Shown here one piece after another: positions 52,901 to 61,100 of a DNA stretch of 64,000 nt (position 1 is the stretch's first letter; the number at the start of each line of letters is the position of its first letter). A model generated the notes under the pieces. That model saw only the letters and a program-made list of their open reading frames with translations, was not told where the DNA came from and did no database searches. The stretch comes from Hymenolepis diminuta (taxonomy: Eukaryota > Platyhelminthes > Cestoda > Cyclophyllidea > Hymenolepididae). A program made the position numbers and the translations under genes. The stretch is from positions 354,301-418,300 of the forward strand of contig CAADRB010000051.1 of NCBI GenBank assembly GCA_900708905.1, read 5' to 3'.

Positions 52901-55807
52901 AAATTTTGTGCCGAAATAAACGATGATGCTTGCAAAAATCTTTGATGTAAGTGAATCAGATATTTTGCATTAAAAAAGCGCAATCTTTTATTTTCCTTCT
53001 GTTCAGCTTTTCCGGAAACTCAGCTCACACCGCAAACGACTATAAGTATGCTCGCGTTTCTAGAACTTTCCAACACCCATAAAATGCTATTTTTATGGCC
53101 CACTTTATTTAGCTTCTGCACTCCTGTAAACTTGGATGCTATGACAAGATACCGTGAGCATTAATTAAGATTTTATTAGTAATAAGATAACATCACACAA
53201 ATTAAATGAAGTATAAAACAATGGAAGTTAAAAAAAACACCTAAACCTACTTCATTCTTTTGAAAATCGAACTCGATGGAGTACTGCAAAGATCCCAAGT
53301 CAACTTTCTCCTTTTCATTGGCTCCTTTTTCATTCTCTTCCATGTTATCCGTTAGACCTTGTGTATCCTCCTGAAAATTTTGTTTCCATCATTGAACGTT
53401 TGAATAGTCAACAAAATACATTTAATAGAGAAATTATTTCAAATATTTAAAAATTTTCATCAATAAAGCGCTAAGTTTGAATAATTATTTATTAAGAAGG
53501 TCTAATTTTATAGAGTTAATAAAATTTTGATTGAAATTTGCCAATATATTCATTTTTGCACTCAAATATTTTAACTGAATAATTATATGACTGACTAAAT
53601 AAATTTAATAATTATAAATGAATGCGTACAAGAATAATTTTATTTTAAAGATAAGGTAAAAATTTTCAGTAAGGCTCCTTAAAATTATTGTTATCATATG
53701 TACACAATTTCTTATACTATATACTTCCAGAATAAAATTGTTATGAGAAACGTTGCAGCTGACTGAGAATTAAAACATTCCACTCTTTACTTGAGCTAAC
53801 ATTTGCGATGAAATCGTCCATTTGAAATACCACCATCAAACTTGATCAGTTATTAATAAAATTCTTATTTCCAAGTTAATATAGATTAATTGATGTTGAA
53901 AGTGGGTCACTTTCAGAGAAATTGTACTGGATTGGTTGAAAATATGAAAATTATGAAAAGTTATGAAAATCAATAATAAATTCAGTAATAATCTCCGTGA
54001 CTGCAAAATTTGATGAAACTGTAAACAATAATGAGCTTTATCATATCCAAGGCCAAAATCACATCATTTTTCAAGGAAAGTGATACATTAGATTTGATTA
54101 AACTATTTTTAATTCAAAATTACAAAAATTTTTGGTTATTATAATAAATTTATAAATAATTTATATTTCAGGGGAATATTTATTATCAAATGATTGTTAT
54201 AAAATTATATTTATAATATCCTACAAGTGATTTAAATTTTTCTATCATATTGATTATGTAAAAATTGCCATTAAACATTCCTTGTTTTACTAAACTGGGA
54301 AATTAAAACAACTTAAAAGTGCTAAATCAGATTAACCAAATGTTCCTATTTTTCAATTCAACATTTTGGCTAAAGCTTTAAAAATAAATTCTTTTTTATG
54401 TCCTCTGTTCTAAAAGATTGGCTTCACGTTATTTCTATTGAAGTCAAAGATTAAACGATCTAAAAAACAGAATTAAAGATTCGAAACTTACGAGCTGTTT
54501 ATTCAAGGAAGATGCGAATTTGATAACTTTGCTGTCATCAGCATCTACGTTAACACCCTTTTTGGACTTCTTTTTGCGTCTTGGAAGACATTTTTTGCAC
54601 AAATAGAAGACAAATAACAAACCGAGGCAAGCACCAACAGCAATCATCAGAGATTTTGATGCGCTTAGATCTAAAATTTTAGAAGATATTGCCTTGGTAA
54701 TGACAGTTCATTCAATTATTTTGAATTTTTAATAAATCGATTTGCCCCAAGGAAATGTTTTGCAACATTTGACTTGGATGGAGGGATAATTTTAGGGAAC
54801 CTTCCTTAGGCGAGGTACCCTTTTCCTGTCCCAATTTCAGCGGTGCTGTCGATAGCTTTGTGCACTGGGTCCGTATTGTTGGACATTAAACCCGTGGCTT
54901 CTAACTTTCCCGATCTGTATGACAATCAGCAAATTGAGTTCCCATTGAACTGGTTTTCCATAATGAAATGATATTTTTATGAAAAGAACGTTTTTAACTA
55001 TAATTTAAAATGCCAAAAGTGAAACTTCGATAACCAGTAATTTGGTAAGGAGAATTAACTTTCAGACGTTATCTGAAATTGTGACCATGGTGTCATTATC
55101 GCCTTTCAGTTGATATTTACAGTGAATTACAGACAGATTATAATTGGTTTTAGTTATTCTTAAAATTTGCAATAAGATGGATTTTATTATTAATTAAAAC
55201 AAAGGAAAGAAAGAGTATAACTGAACAATAAACGCGATTTCATACTTAGTTTCATTTGTCAGCCGAATTTTCAAACAGTACTTCCAACTGAGATCTGATT
55301 TAGAAGGATAAATTCATTATTTTTTGATAAATCATAATTAATTTCATAAATTTTATATTCAATTTTAAATTTACAGCGGAAGAAAGCGCATTTTCATAAA
55401 CTGAAAAATTCAATGAAAAGCGAGTGACATTGACGACCTAAATTGATCTGTTTGGCAAAATTTGAATTTTATCAATTGACAAAAGAAAATTGAAGGCAGA
55501 CAGAAAGGAGACTTGTAGGACTGCAATCTCCTGGATGTTCAAAAAAAAATTTTTACCAAAATGCAAATGCATTTCTATTAGAATTTTGCTTACGTTTAGA
55601 TGCGGGAGGCGGTGTTGAACCCATTGCCACATAGTAAGGATGTCGATCATAGGGAAGAGGAGTTGTTGGTATCCTGTATGAGGGCAATGCCAAATGTTCC
55701 CTTTCCTCATCCGACACCACAGATCCAACGATCTTTGGCGCTTCTGTGGTTAGCGTTGAAGCTGTAGCTGTAACATCAGTTGAGGGGTAAGTTCTTAAAG
55801 GAGGCAT
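41834..55807 (-). CDS. syt1: Synaptotagmin-1-type calcium sensor, eight coding exons, 430 aa (gene span)
   Basis: This is a complete minus-strand gene. Coding exons are 55807-55594, 54670-54492, 53370-53251, 52590-52423, 48538-48365, 45862-45745, 45138-45005 and 42019-41834; all introns are GT..AG and every junction keeps frame. Synaptotagmins are synaptic-vesicle membrane proteins that bind calcium, acidic lipids and SNAREs to trigger fast exocytosis. The protein has an N-terminal luminal region (1-78), a transmembrane helix (about 79-96) followed by cysteines 96 and 99 and a lysine/arginine stretch (102-109), then C2A (about 157-275) and C2B (about 289-425). The C2A calcium-ligand aspartates are 186, 192, 244, 246 and 252; those of C2B are 319, 325, 379, 381 and 387. 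The C2B polybasic strand (340-343), arginines 414-415 and WHTL (420-423) are present. The size is close to the usual 420-430 residues. The luminal part is a little longer than in vertebrates and has no N-glycosylation sequon. An AATAAA on the minus strand at 41215-41210 could end the transcript. Confidence 0.96.
42020..45004 (-). other. syt1: syt1 intron 7 (3.0 kb)
   Basis: This is AT-rich non-coding sequence. Apart from the CA/TA microsatellite at 43929-43960 I see no exon, RNA gene or recognisable repeat. Confidence 0.85.
43929..43960. repeat. (CA)n(TA)n compound microsatellite
   Basis: Uninterrupted AC dinucleotides pass directly into TA dinucleotides inside syt1 intron 7. A simple repeat of this kind is likely to be polymorphic. 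Confidence 0.97.
45005..45138 (-). CDS. syt1: syt1 coding exon 7: C2B polybasic strand
   Basis: It completes codon 325 (Asp, a calcium ligand) and encodes residues 326-369 (acceptor TTCTTTTAG, donor GTAAGA, phase 0). It holds [20 protein letters not shown], the lysine-rich strand that binds PIP2, AP-2 and SNAREs in known synaptotagmins. Confidence 0.97.
45648..45692. repeat. Nested palindrome in syt1 intron 6
   Basis: GTACTAC-TTTT-GTAGTAC (45648-45665) is a 7-bp perfect hairpin. It overlaps TACTACTTAAGTAGTA (45663-45678), a perfect 16-bp palindrome, and a third imperfect hairpin with another TTTT loop follows. It sits about 50 bp into the intron from the exon 6 donor. Confidence 0.85.
45745..45862 (-). 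CDS. syt1: syt1 coding exon 6: start of C2B
   Basis: It encodes residues 286-324 and the first base of codon 325 (acceptor TCTTTTAG, donor GTGAGT, phase 1). [20 protein letters not shown] is the classic opening of C2B, followed by [10 protein letters not shown] with calcium ligand Asp319. Confidence 0.97.
45863..48364 (-). other. syt1: syt1 intron 5 (2.5 kb)
   Basis: It is non-coding. It contains a GC-richer patch at about 46640-46930 that includes a possible diverged copy of a dispersed repeat seen at 17295 and 26288. Nothing else stands out. Confidence 0.85.
46663..46815 (+). repeat. Possible third copy of the 17295/26288 repeat, inside syt1 intron 5
   Basis: ACACGCGGGAATAAAA matches the 17305 copy, and GTGAAATGAAAGGGATGGAA and TTTGATTTATTCTCAA match the 26288 copy in the same order. 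Similarity is patchy. Confidence 0.35.
48365..48538 (-). CDS. syt1: syt1 coding exon 5: C2A calcium loop 3 and C2A-C2B linker
   Basis: It encodes residues 228-285 in phase 0 at both ends (acceptor ACTTTTCAG, donor GTATTT). [14 protein letters not shown] carries calcium-ligand aspartates 244, 246 and 252. It ends with the C2A-C2B linker [15 protein letters not shown]. The preceding intron, about 3.9 kb, is the longest of the gene. Confidence 0.97.
48539..52422 (-). other. syt1: syt1 intron 4 (3.9 kb)
   Basis: It is non-coding. A short GC-richer block at about 50280-50440 contains a 9-bp perfect hairpin at 50397-50421. No C2-like or other exon was seen on either strand. Confidence 0.85.
52423..52590 (-). 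CDS. syt1: syt1 coding exon 4: C2A calcium loop 1
   Basis: It encodes residues 172-227 in phase 0 at both ends (acceptor CACTTTAG, donor GTGAGC). It contains [17 protein letters not shown], with calcium-ligand aspartates 186 and 192, and then the [20 protein letters not shown] stretch typical of C2A. Confidence 0.97.
53251..53370 (-). CDS. syt1: syt1 coding exon 3: linker and first C2A strand
   Basis: It encodes residues 132-171 in phase 0 at both ends (acceptor TTTTCAG, donor GTAGGT). An acidic/lysine-rich linker leads into [16 protein letters not shown], which matches the conserved start of C2A in the synaptotagmin-1/2 group. Confidence 0.95.
54492..54670 (-). CDS. syt1: syt1 coding exon 2: transmembrane segment and basic juxtamembrane region
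   Basis: It completes codon 72 (His) and encodes residues 73-131. The acceptor is ATTTTAG and the donor GTAAGT; it ends in phase 0. It holds a hydrophobic helix ([18 protein letters not shown]) followed by KKC and RRKKKSKK, the layout of synaptotagmin-1 membrane anchors, where the cysteines are usually palmitoylated. The alternative acceptor a few bases downstream would bring an immediate stop codon, so the chosen one is secure. Confidence 0.93.
55594..55807 (-). CDS. syt1: syt1 coding exon 1: luminal N-terminus
   Basis: It encodes residues 1-71 plus the first base of codon 72. It starts [11 protein letters not shown] and ends before a GTAAG donor in phase 1. The region is rich in Thr, Pro and Ser and is not conserved in sequence across synaptotagmins, so the assignment rests on frame continuity with the next exon. 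I chose this ATG because the sequence just upstream on the minus strand is a strong acceptor (TTGTTTTAG) only two bases before it, so any upstream exon would be 5' UTR or a spliced leader. It is the least certain exon of the gene. Confidence 0.8.
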
Positions 55808-57412
55808 TTCTAAAACAAATAAATAATTTTAAATAATTTTTTCTAGTATGCGGTTTCTACAACCTATTGAAATTAAAACAAAATTTAAGAAACGAAATGT
55901 GGAGGACAAATATTAAAATGCAATGGAAATTTTCATATTTCATCGAGAAATTATTGTAATGACTAAGTGATATTATAATTATCCAGATCATCTGTTATAT
56001 AATATCATTGAAGCAAACTTTTTAACATTGATTAATGCAAATAACATACAAATTTAAAATTTCATTAAATGATGTAATAAACTAATTTATTGTACATTAG
56101 TAAGCTTAGGGTAACGTTTCCCTAATTATTTTATATGTAATTTTTATTTAAATGTGAATAAATATTTGGTCCTCTAAATGAGATGCAAATTCAGACCTCA
56201 GGACTTATAAATATTTAACTAATGAATAATATGTAAAAAGGTGCCCTATTAGAAAATAAAATACTTTTTTTCGTGAAATTTTTGCTAATTTATCTTTATT
56301 ACGATATTTCCTCAAATATGAATAAAAGAGTTTGTGTTCGTATTTTTGTCAAAGTATATAACCTAAATGATATAAAATGTATTACTTTATATTTAACTGC
56401 CACAATAAAAAAAATTGGCACTTGTGATGTTGAATATGTTCGTAAAATAATTATCTAATTACTATTGAATAACAAAAAATGGAGAAAATATATGGTTACC
56501 ATTTGAAAACGGGGTAAATTACTCCACTTGTAGGCTTAATTTTGTGAGTGAATGATTCTTGGTGATTTCTCGTCTCAAACCGACCAATGGAAAATCGCCA
56601 CCGTCTTCGTGATTGGATTGGCTGCAGAGAATTTCTTCACAGAACTGCCCAATTGTCAGTAAAGAGGAGTTTCAAGAGTTTATTGAAGCACTTTCAATAT
56701 TTAAAAAAAATATTATTTAGGTCAAAATATAAACATAACTCCTAATGCCTGTACGTTATAAATATATATATTTGTATATGTGTATCATTTTATTAAACAT
56801 GGCTGATTGTCTTTTCAATTGTGCAATAATGATTTAGTTTTAAACTTATCTCACCTTCTTCAATGAAATATGAAAAAGTAGATAAAAATTTTTAAAATAA
56901 TTTTATTTGTTATTTAATAAATAAAGGAGTTAAGTTACGGCAGCACATATTTTGATCATCAGATAAAATAATCCAACTTATTCATGCGGTAGGAGGTCGC
57001 TTATTTCATGAATGCCGATGAAATTATAAGATCTTAGTTTAAAAATACTTTCTAATCCTCTTCTCATAGGTTTGGTCATTCTGTGGAGATCATAATAAAT
57101 TAATTTTTTCAATATAGAATTGTAATCAAAATAAAATTTAAGGTAAATATTTTAAGCCAACCTACGATAATAAAATTCAGTCGAAGATCATAACAAACAT
57201 AGTTTCCTGATAATTAAATTATTAAATGATTAAATTTGAAAAGAAGGTTATTGAACTGTGAATTGCGTTACTTTTAGGAATTAAGACATGGCAACACCTT
57301 CATAAATGGCCAGATTCTTGATGTCACTACTTCCAAAGAAGGACTAATTTCAGTGCTCACAAGAACTTTGGCCACATGACTTTCATATTCGGAGTGTTAT
57401 AGACAGCAGGAT
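55808..57412. other. Region upstream of syt1
   Basis: It is very AT-rich except for the CCAAT-bearing patch at 56540-56680. The acceptor TTGTTTTAG ends at 55810, so a 5' UTR exon may lie in this region. No coding exon was seen. Confidence 0.55.
56540..56680 (-). promoter_or_regulatory. Candidate upstream region of syt1 with clustered CCAAT boxes
   Basis: A GC-richer patch 0.75-0.85 kb upstream of the syt1 start codon carries two adjacent CCAAT boxes on the minus strand (ATTGGATTGG at 56612-56621) and one on the plus strand (56584-56588). With the acceptor just before the ATG it could be the promoter or the 5' UTR exon. This is inference from position and composition only. Confidence 0.25.
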
Positions 57413-58188
57413 ATGGAGACATGTCTTTTACCATCAAAATATCATGCTTTGCTGTTTACAAAGCATCTGTATCTAAATCTTGGAAAATCAGTAAATTTCA
57501 TTCCTAAATTGTGCCTTGAGACCCTTGTTTTACAGATCAACGAATTTCAATATGATCAAGAGACAGATCTAACTCCTGATAAATGTTTGATAAATGTGTT
57601 TGAAAAAGACCTCAGTGACATCTCCGAGGGGAAAGGACTCTAACCCCTTCTCTTGGCGATAGGGAATCGCAGAACACAAAAAGCTTATAAGCTGCATTCT
57701 TCCAAAAAAGCTGGATGATCTCAAATTCAAGGAAGCAGTATCCATCTTTTGCGAACTGCTCGGCGAAAAATCGACGGAATTTCACAAAGGCTTCAAATGT
57801 CTAACATTGATTAAGAGGCCTAGCAAAGAATGGATTGATTCTCTTACTCGGATAAATGAAAATTGTGAACTATCGGACTTACAATCTATTTCAAACAATC
57901 ATGTTTAATAATTCTTGTTCCTTTCTGGTATGCGGATGCCCATTTAAGAATGTTTATATGACTGATCAAAATCATGATATCATCTTGCGAGATTTAGGCG
58001 ATGAATATCAAAGAATGGACAGCGTCCGGGATGCCACAGCTATGATCCAGCAGAACACTGGTGAAAATGGTTACGCCAGAAGAACTGCACAACCTTCCAG
58101 GAAGAGGCATGGGAGAAACACATTTCATAAAAGAAACTCCGCGCCCCGTGGCGAACTGCACTATTGCACTCTAAGAGTAACGAGTTAA
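57413..58188 (+). pseudogene. Ty3/gypsy retrotransposon gag relic, two frameshifts
   Basis: Three consecutive plus-strand frames give pieces of one gag (capsid) protein in order. 57413-57643 includes EFQYDQETDLTPDK; 57714-57908 includes LKFKEAVSIFCELLGEKSTE, GFKCLTLIKRPSKEWIDSLT and RINENCELSDL; 57856-58188 includes CSFLVCGC and DEYQRMDSVRDATAMIQQN. The order and motifs are those of the gag of flatworm and nematode Ty3/gypsy elements, where gag packages the RNA and pol follows. The sequence ends in a basic region (RRTAQPSRKRHGR) before any zinc knuckle. No protease, reverse transcriptase or integrase and no LTR pair were found around it, so it is a truncated relic. It lies head-to-head with syt1, about 1.6 kb away. 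Confidence 0.75.
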
Positions 58189-61100
58189 GTGTTTAATTTT
58201 TCCATATAAATATCTCTTTTTAGTTTTAAATGACATTTTATAATTCAATTCATTTAAAAATGTGTTTACATAATCTTAAGATAATTTACAGGAAATAATA
58301 TTAGTAAATTAAAATGTATAAATATAAAATTTTTATTATTTTGTGAAGAAATTAAAAAGGCAGAAAAATATTATCATAAGTGATAATAAACACTTATTTG
58401 CTCATTAAATAATGCTTCAGGTTTATATTTCTGTCTCATCGCGTAAGAATAGTCGTTTTTATGCATAAATTAAAATAGTTGCCAAAACAGACGCTGTGGC
58501 TTCATTAAAACAAAATGCGATTCTTTTAACTATAACGACATTAACTTACTCAATTTAAAATTCATAGGAAATGAAAGTAAAGCACATCATGATTTATTAA
58601 TAAGTTGGAATAACTTTTAACTTTAAGTCTTGTTTAATTAATTAAATGTAAATTTATTTTATTCAGACAAAAAGGTATTGACTTAAAGAACCATTGCCAA
58701 TTGAAAGTCTAGGTTTATGTCACAGAAAATGAAATTAATGTAAGGTTTTACAAGGGTAGATGTTTAAAAAAAGATAGATTCGAAGGAATTAAATTGATAT
58801 GACTAGCTGATGAATTTAGTAAACTAGTCAGAGAGCTTTGAATATCCTGACTATGCCCTTCATCAGATCCCGGTGATCAAATCAGAAAAATTCGGTCTTT
58901 GCAAATGTAGATATTACAGAGTGGACTGTGCCATCGATGAAAAAATGGCCAACGCAATATATGCAAAATTTAAATTAAAAGAAGAATTCTTGATATTCCT
59001 ATTTGGATTTTTACTCCTATGCGATTAATTTGCTATTAAACGCGTTCAAATGCCATTCCGTCAGTGAAATTCGTAAAAAGGTCTTTCAGCTGGCAAGGAG
59101 GGCAAGAATAATAAATAAGCTTAGATGGAGGTGATTTGAATTAATTTTTCATCAAACTTTACTACATCTATGTGATAGCAGTTTAGTAAATACACTATCT
59201 GCTGCTTAAGATATGGAACGAAGTGACAAAACTGATATCAAAATTAAAAAACTGATCAATAAGATTTATGGATCAGAGATAAGCGTTTGATGAATAATCC
59301 AAGGGATGAAGCACCAATAAAGTGAATGTTCTACAACTCGATTCTGAAAAGTAAATGATGTAATAATTGACATTCTCTCTTTGATTCTCCTTCCTTATCC
59401 CTTATTGGGCTTTATTTACCCTCTTCCCCAAATATTCTGCAATGTTGTCAGTTATAATATAATAAAAATTGAATACATTAATTCCAAAGTTATCATTGGG
59501 AAATAATTAAACTTCCACTGAGACATCTTTACGCCACTGGGTAAAGTGAGAGCCGGAAAGATAAAATACACAAAATCATGCTTAAGATCCTATTTCTTAA
59601 ACAGTGACACAAAACTTCATGGAATTTCCTGAAAGAACATTATAACTACTAAAAAAGTGATCAGCGTCTTATAAAAATGACAAAAGTTTTTATTCATATT
59701 ACTTCACGTTTAAGATATTCAATTGATATGGTTGAAAGGACCAGCACCCCTCCCCCATGAAGTCATCGCCGATGGTGAATTCAAATTTGAAACCACCTTT
59801 GGATTATAAAATATGACAAGTCATAACTTTTAAATATGAAATCCCAATACATTATCATGTAATTAAATAAAAACGTCATAAGGATGTCGATTGTGACGAA
59901 ATATTTTGCAGTAAACATCATTATAAATTTATTCCAAAACTAAGATAATCTAATTTTATAATAAATATATTTTTCCCGAAAAAAGATATTCATAGGACTC
60001 AGTTTAAATTTCTATGCGTGCAGTTAGTTGAGTTTGTTTAAATGTAGTTGATTAAAAATCTCATTTTATTTGATTTACGTAAGTTTATGTTCATGATAAA
60101 TGAAGCTTATCGATCGGTCGATTCAATAAAATGGTTAATCCAGCTACTCAGTTTAATTATTCGAGACTGACAAGGGTATTCTAAACAAAAGAAGTCAGAA
60201 AATATTGTATTTAGTTAGACACATCCTTCAGTAGCATTTTTGAGCAACAGAAGGGTTTTGAGCGAGGTTTTGGCCATACTTGCATTGTGCATATATGCAT
60301 GCGTTTGATTTATAAACAATGGAATGAAAATAGCATATTATTACTTACAACTATTTGCCGAATATTTGTATCTTATGAATCATTTAATAAACTCTATTTT
60401 TCCGACAAATTCAATAATAAAAGTATACTTAGTAACTACAAAAAGGAAGGTCTAAATCGAATTAACTAGGCCACACTTTAAAGCGCACTTTTTTGAAATC
60501 GCAAATTTTCTTTAATTTCGTTTAATTTAATTTAAACCAAGCATTGCGACTCCCTTTCTGGCTGGAGAATTAATTTTACGGTAAAGGCAAAGTTATACAA
60601 ATCATTTTAAATATAATCACAATTTCTTTTTCGTGTTTGAATTTTAAAAACAATTTCAATCTGATGTTGTGTTTTTATTGAGATGTTTTATTTACATTTT
60701 CTAAATAAATTATATTTTTTTCCCGTTTCATGCACCTTTAGCATTAAACGTTAGATTTAAGTTATTTGTTTGAAAATGTCATCTAACTTTCCCGTGCTAT
60801 AAGAGAATGATGGAGCATTCGACAAACTCTCAATACCTCTAGCATGTATTCACCGAGAAGTTGTGGGGTGAAATTATGAAACCAGAATCTTGGAACATTT
60901 TTATATCAATAAGTGAATTTTGTTTCTTATGAAATGGTGCAACCGTACGCTTATATAAATCGGCCCGAACCTCACTTCATTACATATTCAATTCGGCTCT
61001 CCAGGTTTATCCTTTACGAAAATCTTTAGCTAATTCCCATGTCCTGATACTATCCCGTGAGTAAAACTTTTTAAAGAGTTGAGTAGAATATCATGGACTT

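Larger units (their letters stand above)
52591..55593 (-). other. syt1: syt1 introns 3, 2 and 1, with exons 3 and 2 between them
   Basis: Introns lie at 52591-53250, 53371-54491 and 54671-55593. All are AT-rich. A GC-richer patch lies in intron 1 at about 54790-54930, but no spliceable open frame joins the neighbouring phase-1 exons there. Confidence 0.8.

Noticed and set aside
54790..54930. GC-richer patch in syt1 intron 1 as a candidate alternative exon
   Set aside because: The most open frame is interrupted by stops and lacks a good acceptor and donor in the phase 1 needed to join exons 1 and 2.
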